Counted from the stretch's first letter, positions 8,266 through 18,688 are shown. The stretch is DNA of 21,943 bases from Chara braunii (GCA_003427395.1 BFEA01000012.1:69030-90972); one strand, 5' to 3'. The notes: generated by a model from the sequence alone, not told the origin. Translations and numbers: made by a program.

Positions 8266-10280
8266 AGCCATCAGTGCGCTTGCAACCTCGTGGCCCTTCC
8301 TCCAGCCACTTCGCTTAGTGGATGAACAACAATATGGAAGTATGCAGGCTAGTGGCCCTCCTTTTTGCCACTTCTTATCATCAGGAAAAAGAAACGCAGC
8401 AACCCTTAGGTAAATGCTCGAGTTTGCACCTCGCTTGCAACTTTTCTTTTTTCTTACTACTCTATTCAGTCAAATGAGTAGTGCCCCAGCTAAGGGTAAG
8501 TCTTCAACCTCCGCTGTCTTCAACCTCCGTTGTTGCCCCTTCACTGCCCCCCCCCCTTACCTGAAGTTTGAGCGGCATGCTTGCGTTCGAATGGTGTCAC
8601 ACAAGAAAACCGCACGAACTGGAGAGCACAGGGTGGCAAATTCAGTTTCGCTAAAAAGCAGACAACTGATAACAGTCACACGACGGTCGTCTTCCCCTCC
8701 TCCTACTTTGGACAGGCTCGCAGACCAATGCGCACGAACATATGTAGACTTAAAACTCACCATCAATAGGAACTCGACAAGGCATACGTTCCATGAACAG
8801 AGCTCAGAAATCAACTCCGTCTCAGTCTTTGTCTCGTAGGTCATCATTCAAAACACCTTGACCCTCGTTATCACACAATTTACCACCATAGCTCTACTTT
8901 TGGTTCATCTCGCACCGCCATTCTTCCGAAGTAAGCGCCCCTTCTCCTTTTGGCACATGTGAGCATGCCCCTGACAGAGCTTCCCAACTGCGAGTTGAGA
9001 ACGTATCTCCCGTTAGAAGATAGCCATGTGAGTATTTCGGTTGTAGGTGACCTTCATGGCGACCAGGCCGTAACCTCTACGGCGAACATAAAAACTAAGC
9101 CGTGATGGTGGACGCAACGACGAACACAAGCCAGATTAAGCTAATAACCGTGATGATCAGCAGACGAACGAGCAACCATCCTCACGATGTCATCAGGTAA
9201 GAGCCCTCATTGCCTTCTTCCTTTCTTACTCCGACTACTGCTCCCCCAACCATTAACAGTCTACGTATTTACCGTCCCTCCGTGGACGTCAACAGTCACA
9301 GCCATAATGTACGAAGTCGTCTACCCCGTAAATTATTGCCAAAAGGCCAAGTATGTATTCACTCCTTTCTATCCTCTCCTCCCTCTCTCTTGCATGGCTC
9401 ACATGCTCATGCTATTCGTTTCTGTCGAACTTACGAAGTGGGAATAATTCTCCCGCTCTGGTATGGAAAGTTACACCGTCAATTTCAACCTCCTTGCCTA
9501 GCGCAACTTTTTTGTCCCGTTGTCGGCCCGAACACCCTTACAAGGGTATTTGGGCGTACTTTTGCATCTCACAGAGGGTGCGTCTTCAACAATATCCGAG
9601 AGAGTGTCCCATTATCGAGTGACCACAACCAGCTCCCAGAGGTTGGGAGTGGCACTCGCATTTTTGATTAGATCAGAGGGTTTGTGAGCGTCCACTTTGT
9701 GGGCACGCATTAGTTCAAGTTTAGATGATTGATCAGTACAGATAACAAACTGCTCGGCAGTCCCAGTTAGAAATAAGTTAGAATCTTGGACGACTCAGGC
9801 GTGAGTCGCAACCTTGGAGACGCTGACGGAGTCGCAGTCAGCGCAGAGTTTAACTATTGAGGCTGCGGCAAAAAGGGAAGACTTTTGGTTGACCTACTGA
9901 GAAGGCGGCATTTTGGGGCTGCACCGTATGGAGTGTGCAAGTACTAGGTCAGGCTATAATAAGTGTCGACGGTGGGAGCCGAGGAAAGCTTTAACTTGGT
10001 ACGGCATGAGCAAAAGTCGGGGTCTTCCTAACCGAAGGGGGCAAAAGCGCGCTCGTTTGACGATTGTAAAGGGCTATGAAAGCCTCGGCCCGCGATCGCA
10101 GCATGGCGTGACAGTGCGTGTGATAGGCTGAGCGGTAACTTGTCCTCCAAGCAGCGAGTATGGTTGTGAGGGGCCTTGGGCTCAAGTAATAAGCCAAGCG
10201 GTGGTCTTGGCACACTTTTGCAGATCCGGGTAGGCTGCAACAGGCTGCAGTTACTATTCATATGGAAGACAGCGCCTGCT
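8266..10280. other. Unassigned spacer
   Basis: I see no recognisable gene, RNA or repeat here. Open frames such as 8414-8839 and 9210-9671 give low-complexity or chance-like proteins with no motif. A short palindrome CCCTT-AC-AAGGG occurs at 9535-9546. Confidence 0.4.
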
Positions 10281-10284
10281 ACAC

Positions 10285-10565
10285 CCGGACTTGGGCCTAG
10301 CCCTATTGGTTAACGCATTGGACTTACAGCATGGAGGTCCTCGGATCGAGGCCAGCGAGCAGCAGAAGAGGAGCGAGGAGCGCGACTTGGAAGAAACTGA
10401 GGGGTTGAGGGTCCCGCGGGACTATCCACCTTCGTTTTGCGGGAAGATCCTACCACGGGCCCGATGGGAAGGATTAGGGGCAGGGTCCCGATGGTTCCTC
10501 CCCTCCCCTACTCCTTCTAGGTTTTATTAAATTATTATTATTACTATTATTTTTCTTATTTCTTA
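10285..10565 (+). mobile_element. tRNA-derived SINE, copy 1
   Basis: The head carries a Pol III A box TAGCCCTATTGG (10298-10309) and, 33 nt later, a B-box-like GGATCGAGGCC (10343-10353). Between them TTGGACTTACAGCATGG resembles an anticodon arm with TAC in the anticodon position. A non-tRNA body follows, then an AT-rich TTATTATTATTACTATTATT tail. The same head, box spacing, body block (GAGGGGTTGAGGG, then ACTATCC/GCTATCC) and AT-rich tail occur in inverse orientation at about 21050-21295. Two copies sharing head, body and tail are what make this a SINE family rather than a tRNA pseudogene. The element encodes no protein and would depend on a LINE. Confidence 0.7.
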
Positions 10566-10629
10566 TTTAAAGTCCTGTCATGGGACGTGGTCTGGTACCG
10601 GTTTCGGGGCCGGTCGTGAAACCCCAAAA

Positions 10630-10692
10630 GCCTGGCTTAGTTGGTACACCCATGAACTGTTGAAATACAGACCCGTGTTCGAATGCCAGCAG
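10630..10692 (+). other. tRNA-like unit with intact A and B boxes
   Basis: TGGCTTAGTTGG (10633-10644) matches the A-box consensus and GTTCGAATGCC (10677-10687) matches the B box at 10 of 11 expected bases, 32 nt apart. CTG/CAG can form a short anticodon stem, with GAA in the loop. The T arm and acceptor stem do not pair well, so it is not a functional tRNA as written. It is more likely a tRNA pseudogene or the head of another SINE. It differs in sequence from the SINE 350 bp upstream. Confidence 0.45.
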
Positions 10693-11220
10693 AGGGAACT
10701 TGATGGGTAAAAATCGGTTATTCTCCGAAGACCTTGGACCGGTCAGCTCAATGATGGTACCTCAGGGCCGTACAATGGCCCAGTCCTTCAGGACGTCCGC
10801 TAAAGTTGGAACGAACGGTGAAGGGGGACTGCGGGTGCGGACCTCCGACTGACTTTCCCCGCTATATAACCGACCAGGTGGGTCGAAGCAGGTTGACGCC
10901 TTCCGGTTTATCATGAAACTGTTAGAAGTCTGACGCTACGAGGTGGCGAAGAGGAGAAACGGGGTGAAGAAAGGGAGAGCACAGGGAGTTGACGAGAGTA
11001 ACGAGAGGAGGAAGGCTAGAGGATGAAGTGAAGGGGTTGGCAAGGAACAAGGGACGCTCTACTTCGCATCCGCCATCGGAGTTGGGCCTGCTGTATGGTC
11101 ATACAGGCTCATATGGAAGTCGAAGCCTGAGATACGCGCGCTGGGAGTTGCGCTGATCTGGGGGAAGGAAAAGTTTGCCTCCCTCACAACCGTCATCCAC
11201 ACAGCATGGTTCGCCCCATC
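10693..11220. other. Unassigned spacer with a TATA-like motif
   Basis: No gene is recognised. TATATAA lies at 10864-10870 in a GC-rich setting (CCGCTATATAACCG), a plausible but unsupported core promoter on the plus strand. Confidence 0.3.
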
Positions 11221-11224
11221 GCGA

Positions 11225-13489
11225 GCTAGTCATTATCGCAGTTGTGGCAATGCTGCTCGCCTGGGTGTTGATCATGGTCTTCGTATGAGCAGTCAACAAG
11301 GTCATCACCCCGGTGCTCGCGTCCACTATTGTCCCTGTAGTTGCCATCGGAGCTCCGATGGTGGTCATCACCGCCAACATTGGTATCCCGTTGCGCATTC
11401 TCGTTCCAGTCCTTAAAGAGCGGATGCATCCGGTTCTCTTCCAGAGGAAGATTCATCCTCGTATTGCGTCTTTGGAAAGTCGGGCGGAGGCAGAGATCGG
11501 GCTACACGTGGCAGAGAGAGAATGAGAGAGGAGTGGAGTGAGGGAGATGTAAGAGACAGAGAGGTGAGAAGTTAGAGTACGGGTGTAGGACCAGAGAAAG
11601 AAAGAGGAATGAACGTAGACATGTATCCGCGCGAGGTGCATTCAAAGAAGGAAATGAGGTAGAAGATGACGAAGACGACAAATACGAATATGGTAAGGAA
11701 GAATGGAATGAATCTGGACGAGATCTCATGCCAGATACAGTCGACGATGGAGAGAGGTGAAAATTGAGGAGGCAGGAGTGGAAGAAACGCTTAACTCACT
11801 CGATTCTTATCGAAATCGAGTGAACTAAGGTTGTAGGTGGGGGTTTTCGGGGTGGGCGACCCCGAATCCGTAGTTAGTTTTGGTGTAAAACTAGTAGAAG
11901 AAGGAGTAACAGAGAAAAGAACTGTGCGAAAGGAGTTGACGAGGGAGAAAAGGGAATGGAGAGGAGTGCAAATCGAATTGATCGGCCGATTCTCGACCGT
12001 TTTCGACAAACAAAGATACTAAATGGGGGTTTGAGATCACTCTGGATTGTTTGGCCGCGTCAGAAGTTCAATCTGAACAGCGGAGTAATTAGTACGAGGT
12101 AAGAAGGCTGCGAGGNAGCAAAAGAGGGCGGGGGATGCTTGGATTTCGCCGATTCTCGACCGTTTTCAACAAACAAAGATACTAAACGGGGGTTTGAAAT
12201 CACTCTGGATTGTTTGGCCGCGTCAGAAGTTCAATCTGAACAGCGGAGTAATTAGTACGAGGTAAGAAGGCTGCGCGGTAGCAAAAGAGGGCGGGGGATG
12301 CTTGGATTGTGCTAATGTATCTTTTCCTATTCTAGCGGGAGATACATTTTGGCTATGCATAGTTGTGAGTGTTGGAGCAGGGTCACGTGTTTCCTATGCG
12401 CGTGAACACTAGTTCGGTCCGTCGATACTTGTCCCGATCTCGTAGTTGTTCATCTCGATCCCGCTGGTTTTGTTGTACGTGCTCGAGATCGTCCTCAAAG
12501 TCCCGCTGGTGGGATCGCTGCTCGTCATCGCGATTTGGCCTTGCTTGGCATCAAGATTCCGCTGTTGACCACGCTATTGCAGTGGCTCGTCGATCTAGGC
12601 GCTACATCCTCGGGGTAGTCGAGGCCGGGCTCTGCTGCCAGAGAGAGGGGGAGTGGGCACCTACCAATGAGCGAGCCTGCCCCAATGACCGGACAGATGC
12701 ATGCCGAGGATAGAAGTCGTGCGAGGGGGAGTCGAGACAGGAAAAGGACCGGAACGAAGAAGTGAAGGGGAGCCAGGAGGAGAAACGTGAAGAAGAAGCG
12801 AAGGAGACGGGGGGGGGGGATCAAGAGATAGCAAGTGCTAAACCTGGCGGACGTACCTTTCCTGATTCAAGCGAAAGACTCACTCTTGGGCGTTGTAGCG
12901 GGCGACCATAATGGCATGCATATTACCAGGTCTCGGGGAAGATTCATTCTCATTTTGCACATTTGGTGAGTAGTGGGGCGGGGCCCGTAACTGTCATCAT
13001 CGCAAATCCCTACCCCGACGCTGGTTGTGTTTGCAAGGCAGTTGTTGTCATCATGGTCCCCATGCTCGACGTGCCAGCTGTCTTCGTCAAGGTCTTCCTC
13101 GTAATACTGGCCTGCGAATCCAGTTCGCGGGGCTCGATTTTGCTCGCATTACATCTCCAATTTGCACGTATCCTGTCGAGGTCTTGACCAAATTCGGAGG
13201 GAGTTGGATTATGGTAAAGGCGAAGAGGAGGTAAGCGCAGTGAGGGGAAAAGAGGGTGACACAAGCAAAGAGAAATGGGGAGTAGGAGGTGGTAGCACGT
13301 ACCTGGTAGTGTATCTCCCCGTGATCAAGCAGAAGATTCATTTCGATTTTGCTCATCCTATCGATGGAAGTAGCGTGAGGCAGCGACAAGGTTGAAGACT
13401 TACCTGTATGGTGCGGTCTCCTGCAGTAGGAGTTCGGATGCATCTGGGTAAGTTCGGGCAAAGGATTCATTTACGTTATCGTGAGTAGG
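11225..13489 (-). CDS. Candidate multi-exon gene, acidic/His-rich, low confidence
   Basis: I do not recognise a family. Reading the minus strand from 13489 down, a plausible exon at 13489-13404 (PTHDNVNESFARTYPDASEL...) ends in ACAG|GTAAGT. A second at 13357-13303 (MSKIEMNLLLDHGEIHYQ) ends in CCAG|GTACGT and is in phase with the first. A third can start after AG near 13117 with YYEEDLDEDSWHVEHGDHDD in the same phase. Further acidic or charged segments occur at 12560-12400 (SHQRDFEDDLEHVQQNQRDR) and 11456-11229 (GDDHHRSSDGNYRDNSGREH). The segments look like repeats of one module. Against this, the first intron would be only 46 bp, no start or stop is fixed, and antisense readings are hydrophobic mirrors of the same bases. 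It could be decayed or not a gene. Confidence 0.25.
11541..11759 (+). other. Highly charged open frame on the plus strand
   Basis: An open frame of about 72 codons without an early ATG runs to TGA 11757-11759. It reads as a basic segment (RERKRNERRHVSARG) followed by an acidic one (VEDDEDDKYEYGKEEWNESG). The strand is purine-rich, which alone produces charged residues, so it may not be coding. It overlaps the weak minus-strand gene candidate. Confidence 0.15.
11985..12308. repeat. Tandem duplication, about 163-bp period
   Basis: Two copies (about 11985-12147 and 12148-12308) run from GATTCTCGACCGTTTTC to GCGGGGGATGCTTGGATT and differ at only a handful of bases. Both contain ACGAG|GTAAGAAGG, which looks like a plant splice donor on the plus strand. 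The first copy holds the only ambiguous base of the window (N at 12116), where the second copy has T. High identity suggests a recent duplication or an assembly artefact. Confidence 0.9.
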
Positions 13490-13499
13490 CTCAATAGTA

Positions 13500-14994
13500 A
13501 TCAGAAAGGGACTAAGGAAGAGGGTACCTACCTTCGAAGACTGGACTTGAGTAGAGTTGGAGCCGTGAATTGCACAGTGAAGACTCGAATTGCAACTGCA
13601 GGGCTGCTGAGGGACGATCGAGAGGGATGCACAGCAGTCAGGCGCTGCATTGGAGTCCTGCTGACAGGGAGGGTAACGACTGTTGAGTTGTTACTGATCT
13701 AGTTGCTGGGTTTCGGAGGTGTTTAACCTTGTTACACAGTTGAAGGCAATGTTGTTATCTCACTACCGTGTATGCTGTTTTACTGTGGGTCTGATGTTAG
13801 TGCCGCTTTTTAGATGGTACAACTGATGAGCTAGAGTCTCATACATCTGCTGTTTGGTGAGGCCGCCGACACGGTTATTACTTACGGTCTGCCGTTGTAG
13901 AAATAAGCAGAACTCAGAAAACCCAGGTTGCTGCTGCGCCACTTCTGAGCAGTCCACTGCGCTTGTTATACTGTGCATTACGGAGCCAAATGTGCATTGC
14001 AGCATCGAACTAGTCCTACTATTGTGTGAGCCGCTGGTTCGCCAAGGTGTTGGGGAGCTTAGATTGCAAAGTTTGAGGCTGCCAGTCTCGTTGGTGGGCA
14101 CTGGTCTGCTGCAGCAGTAGGTACTCAGGCTGTTCGGGGTTACATAGCGAAGTGTTGCTGCTGCGTAGGGCGTTGTCCTCACTGTGCACCATTGCTGTGC
14201 ATCATTCCTGTTCCTCTTTACGACAAATTTGCTAGTTCGTTGCTGTATACTTTTTGCGGTATCTTTTGGCCGCGGTTGTGCATTCATGGCGGATTACTGC
14301 TGTGCAGGGCGCCATTCTCAACTATGAACTGAGGTGGTGCGGAGCATTGTTCAGCACTACTGTTGAGCGCCGTCACTATTCCTTTCTTACGAAAAGGCCA
14401 CTGGTTCTGGCATACCACTGTTATTTACGAAGTTTCTGCCACAAGATTGTGTTACTAGTAAACTGCGGTCGTACATCCAGGCTGCATTGCTGTTATGTTC
14501 AGTTGTTTGTTGGGCAGGCTGCGGCGGACTGCTGATTGATAGTCCACCTTGTTGTTGATACTAACGGACTATCGGTGATCCGTAAAGGTGCAATTGCAGT
14601 GTTGCCAACTCTTGTTGTTCGTTGGGAACCGCTGCTGTCATTCCTGCCTTCGTCTCAGCGGTCGTGCCCGTGGAACCCACTTAGGAGTATCCCAACGAAG
14701 TCTGGCCGTTGTGGAAGAAGTTGACAACCTGGGTGCTGCTGCTGTGGGAGGCAGTACTGTTCGCTGTACGCTGCTCCTGTGCGTCACAGCTGTGCTGGGC
14801 TACTACAGCCTGTTTCTGAATAGAGCACGGGGGTGTGCTCTATTCGAAACGTGGGCCTTTCTAGGTTGTGTGGCTACATTTGGACGGAGGAAAGTACTGT
14901 AGCTTTGAGGGTGAGGTCAGACTCGGCAGAGGCGTTGGTGCTGCGACTTGGAGGGCAGTCAGGGGACTGTAGAGGCTGCATCCGACCGAGGTTT
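13500..14994. other. Unassigned spacer rich in CTG/TTG trinucleotides
   Basis: No gene is recognised. The plus strand is rich in CTGCTG and GTTGTT strings. The longest open frame (13763-14287, minus, 174 codons) has no motif and its Ser/Thr/Gln content follows from base composition, so I do not annotate it as a gene. Confidence 0.4.
14814..14849. other. Very stable isolated hairpin
   Basis: GAATAGAGCAC (14818-14828) pairs perfectly with GTGCTCTATTC (14835-14845) around a GGGGGT loop. TTTC and GAAA extend the stem after one bulged T. No T-run follows, so it is not a simple Pol III terminator. Confidence 0.85.
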
Positions 14995-15539
14995 TGACTG
15001 TTTGCTGCTGCGTTTTTCCTGGCCATCATTGCGGGGCCCTCAGGAGCCGAAGGTAACAAGGCCCTCTCCTGCGAGTTGAGTCTGTCCCTCTCTTGGATCT
15101 CGAGAGTCTACTCTACCTCCTTCTACCCTTCTTACTCTAAGTCTAGTCTGAGGTTACGAGAGGAAGGCGGCAGGCGGGATTGAAACCCGTAATCCGAGCC
15201 AAGGCCTTTGAGGGAGGCACGCCCCACCGATTGCGGGAGCTCTGCCGGAGCCCAGGCGGGGTTATGGAGGCAGGGAACTTCAGGTATAAGCTTCGTCTGA
15301 AGCGTGGGATCCCTTCCCTAAACTATTATTCCTTTGGGCTATCTGAGAACATAATTATGAAAGGATATTACCTTTTATTTTTTATTTTTGTTATGTATGT
15401 CAGGACATGCTTTTGAAAAGGTTAAATTAACAATTGTATATGAGAGATCAGATACACTTTAAGTGAATTCAAACAAAGGTGAATTGGGGGAAAGGTGGGA
15501 GGAAGGTGTTTTGCATGCTTTGACCGGGTCAACCCAAGG

Positions 15540-16759
15540 CTGAGTTCCCCTAGGTTGGTGTGGACTCAGTGCTATGTTTATTTTTGTTAGCTGGGCTGTC
15601 CGAATGACCTTTTTAGGATTGGGCCTACCCTAGGTTGGATGGCTCAGTCGCCGTTTCTTTAAGGGTTTCTGAACAGGGAACCGGACGCCCTAGTTTGGGA
15701 AGGTCGGCTTCCTTATGTTTCTTCTGTGGGTTCTTGAAACAGAATTGGGGCATTCTAGGTTGCGTGACCCCAGTCCTGTGTGTTTCTTCTGAGGGGGACA
15801 AAGGCATAAGGCTAAGCGTACCCTTAGGTTAGGGCGGCTCAGCCATAAGCTATGAACCAAATGGGTAACCAGAGTATAGAATTTGGTATATATTATTGAA
15901 CTTATACCTTCTGACAGACCGAGCACCCTAGGTTGGGAAAGCTAGTCAGTATGTCGGGTAGAACAAAACGAGAAGAGAAATGAATGAAGAGTATAATGAA
16001 GGTAATTCGGGCAGGCTGAGCGTACCCTTAGGTTAGGGCGGCTCGGTCATATGCTCGTGATAACAAAGGGGCAGAGAGTTAGTATAAATCTTTTTTTATT
16101 TTCCCTTCTAAACAAAAGGAAGAGTTGGATGTCTCCCGAGGTTGGGTAGGTCTGACTATCTGCCTAAGAAGAGAGAAAATCATAGAGTTTGTGCAAGTAT
16201 TCATGGTTGCTTAAAATTGTTGTTACGGAGGCTAAGCGTACCCTTAGGTTAGGGCGGCTTAGCCATACGTCGTTGTACTCGTTCAGGCGGACCAGACGTA
16301 CCCTTAGGCTAGGGCGGTCTGGTCGCATTGCCTTATGTGACCTAAATTGTATAGACTAACTAGGCGTACCCCTAGGTTGGGGCGGCCTAGTGATATGCCC
16401 TTGTCATTGATGTTATGTGGGTTGGACGTACCCTTAGGTTAGGGCGGTCTAACCATTTGTCGTTTGTGGTTGTCTAGGCAGGTTAAGCACACCCCTAGGT
16501 TGGGGCAGCTTAACCTTATGCCATATGTAACTTTGTTTAAAGCTGGCTAGGCACACCCCTAGGTTGGGGCAGTCTACCCTTATGCTTCATGTCGTCAGTT
16601 AAGCAGAAGCCAGACACACCCTTAGGTTAGGGCAGTCTGGTCATATGCTTTATATGTTATGTTGGGCACACCCTTAGGTTAGGGCAGCCCAGTTGTACGT
16701 GCTTTACTTCTTTACCTAGGCAGGCCAGGCATACCCTTAGGTTAGGGCCTTGTCTGACC
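15540..16759. repeat. Right-arm array of 17 class-1 hairpins with covarying stems
   Basis: Units share a core close to GTACCCTTAGGTTAGGGCG inside a variable 5-8-bp stem. Clear stems: GGCTAAGC/GCTTAGCC (16230-16264), GACCAGAC/GTCTGGTC (16290-16324), ACTAGGC/GCCTAGT (16359-16391), GGTTGGAC/GTCTAACC (16420-16454), GGTTAAGC/GCTTAACC (16481-16515), CCAGAC/GTCTGG (16610-16640) and TTGGGC/GCCCAG (16662-16692). The earlier units (CTGAGT/ACTCAG at 15540-15569, TGGGG/CCCCA at 15746-15772, CTGAC/GTCAG at 15911-15949) are looser. The inner stem also covaries: CCCT/AGGG in some units, CCCC/GGGG in others, always around TAGGTT. Later units repeat every 52-68 bp and are often followed by ATATG. Confidence 0.9.
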
Positions 16760-17120
16760 ATATGCCATAAGAAAGGGGGACATAAAAGGGAAAAAGAACT
16801 GAGTGACTTAACGAACTACTTGGCTCAAAAATGATGTGGGATTGCGAGAGATGTTTGGTTGTGCATGCTTTGGGCTCTCACATTGGGGCATCTTTTGAAT
16901 AGGTTAGTTGTTTTAGATGCTCGCCGAGAGCTGGAGCTATAGGTAGATGAGATGGATGATGGGAGGGAAGCTTGGGGCAGGATAGGACTGACCCTGCTAG
17001 GAATTAGGATCAGTGTCAGCTCACAATCTCATCTAGAGGTCGTGTAGAATATCGCTGATTCTACTTACCAAGCAAGTGTCAGAAGTTAGTCCCAAGTATA
17101 GTTTTGCTTGGTCTATCTAT

Positions 17121-17346
17121 TTTCAGCTTTGTAGAAATCTTGGCAGCCTCCTGTTCCTACGGGAAGCGCTGTCGAAATTTCTACAAATCTGAAAGAGTTA
17201 GTCAACTTTGGGACCATATGAATTCTGAAAAGACACTTTTCCTACGGGAAGCGCTGCCGAAATTTTGTAGAATTTAGGGAGAGTATTTCTGGCTATGAGA
17301 AACTTGGCAATCCACCCTGAGTAGGGGAGATGCTGCTGAAATTCTC
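17121..17346. repeat. Right-arm array of class-2 hairpins
   Basis: Three units correspond to the array at 5985-6365. Unit 1: TTTCAG (17121-17126) and TTTGTAGAAAT (17128-17138) pair with ATTTCTACAAA (17177-17187) and CTGAAA (17189-17194), giving 17 of 18 pairs; inside it GGCAGC/GCTGTC and TTCC/GGAA also pair. Unit 2: AATTCT+AAAA (17221-17231) with TTTT+AGAATT (17263-17274). Unit 3: GAGAA/TTCTC (17297-17346) with inner GGCA/TGCT and CCCT/AGGG. Units 1 and 2 share CCTACGGGAAGCGCTG but have different outer stems. Confidence 0.85.
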
Positions 17347-17531
17347 CGTAACTTGGCATCAATAAGGGAGGCTGAAAGTGAGGTTAGTAGAGGAGTTAGT
17401 CTATGAGCTGGAGCATGTTCTCCACTTGGAGTGAACATAGTAGTGGCTCTCTTTGACCCGTACTGTGATGCAGGTTTTCACATTCGATTGAAGGCTCGAA
17501 TTGTTCGGCCTGATTCTACGAAAGGATCATT

Positions 17532-17556
17532 CTTCTGTTATCACTGATAACAGGTC
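17532..17556. other. Palindrome conserved between arms
   Basis: CTGTTATC-ACT-GATAACAG is a perfect 8-bp hairpin beside AGGTCGGTTGCCGATTCGTC. The left-arm partner near 5701-5718 is GTTATC-GAT-GATAAC, so the stem is kept while the 3-nt loop changes. A second left-arm palindrome, GATCCT-CGT-AGGATC, lies just beyond it. Confidence 0.75.
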
Positions 17557-18575
17557 GGTTGCCGATTCGTCGGTTTACTACTCAACTTTCCAACTTCTCC
17601 TGCCTCTCAACCTAAGGCCTTCGCCCTTGCCAGGATTTATGTGTTTCTTTGAGTTTTCACCGAATTTCTTTATAAATGGCCATTTCGTAAAGACTGAGTA
17701 CTTTTGTTGAGGCTGGGTGGGGAAATGGTTGGACTTGTGGGCATAAGGCAGGGTGTGAGCCGCAGAAGGCTGAAAAGTTGACCCCTTTAGTGTGTGTGAT
17801 GCTGTTTGAATGTCGGATGAATGCAGGTATGTATGGGAGGAACTCGATTAAATATGTGGTGAATGATTATGTCTTGAGTTCAAATGAGCAAACCACACGA
17901 CTGTCGTGAGAGTGAACTACCCCACAACCTTTTGTTTGAGTGAGATTGTCTTTTCCCATCCTGATAAAGTGATAGTCAGAGTGGGTGTACACACGGGTAA
18001 TCAGGTTTTCACCTGCCAGCGTCAAGTACTCGCTTTTTCTTCTTCCTTATTGTAGATTGTTTTGGTAGAACGATAAAGTTCCGGGCGGAAGGATTAACGT
18101 GTCGCTGGTGATGCGCCAGACAACTCACCACCGCTCCAAATTCCTTCCTGTCCTAGGGACCAATCTTACCCGCACCCTTTGGGATGCGCCGACATCACGA
18201 TTGCTTACGCAAATCCGCATCGTTGGTCGGTATGCGTAGATTTTGCGTCCGCGCGGATTTATGTTAACCCATGCGCGTGACACTTACCAATTTCTGCGCT
18301 CGAAAGTTATGGGACGAGCGAAGAGGGCAAGCGCGCGTCACGGCTAGTAGACCCAAGTTTCGGCAGCGCGAAACGACGCAGGAGCAAAGGAATAAGCCTA
18401 GTCGGCCTATGGGGACCCATGTACGAGCCTCCAAAAGTCTCAAACATCGGGTTGCCCGTGGGTTTGAGTCTGAGCACCATCCGCACGCATCTTTCGCGTT
18501 GGCCTACCCTTCCCTTTTGGAACAACTATCAGACTATCTGCAGTCGTTTCCTCCTTAAGGTCTTCATGGTTGGAC

Positions 18576-18633
18576 GTTGTAGTCCGTGGTAGCCGTCAAA
18601 GTCAAACCCCTTGATTTTGGCTACCACGACAAC
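18576..18633. other. Long hairpin in the right arm
   Basis: CGTGGTAGCC (18585-18594) pairs perfectly with GGCTACCACG (18619-18628). Inside, AAA/TTT and TCAA/TTGA continue the stem around an ACCCC loop; outside, GTTG/CAAC can also pair. About 17 pairs lie in one arm of 22 nt. Confidence 0.8.
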
Positions 18634-18688
18634 CCTAAAGCTGTCTACTCAACCCCTTTGCACAGGGTGCAGAAGAGGGTGTGGTCTT

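Noticed and set aside
9187-9671. Overlapping plus-strand open frames with hydrophobic stretches
   Set aside because: Three frames overlap, none with a motif; hydrophobicity follows from C/T-rich sequence.
13763-14287. 174-codon minus-strand open frame
   Set aside because: No motif and low-information Ser/Thr/Gln composition; no splice or start context. Likely chance, though a homology search could overturn this.
15165-15240. Possible tRNA on the minus strand (GGGTTTCAATCCC with CTCCCGCAAT)
   Set aside because: The T-loop does not fit GTTCRANTC and no cloverleaf forms; it is part of the inverted arms, where the left copy is further degraded.
15540-16759. CRISPR array interpretation of the regular repeats
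   Set aside because: Repeats are hairpins with variable stems, spacers are irregular and eukaryotic context is clear; there are no cas genes.
16231-16760. Telomere-like interpretation of repeated TTAGG/TTAGGG strings
   Set aside because: TTAGG occurs only once per 60-bp unit as the hairpin loop and inner stem, not as a tandem telomeric repeat.
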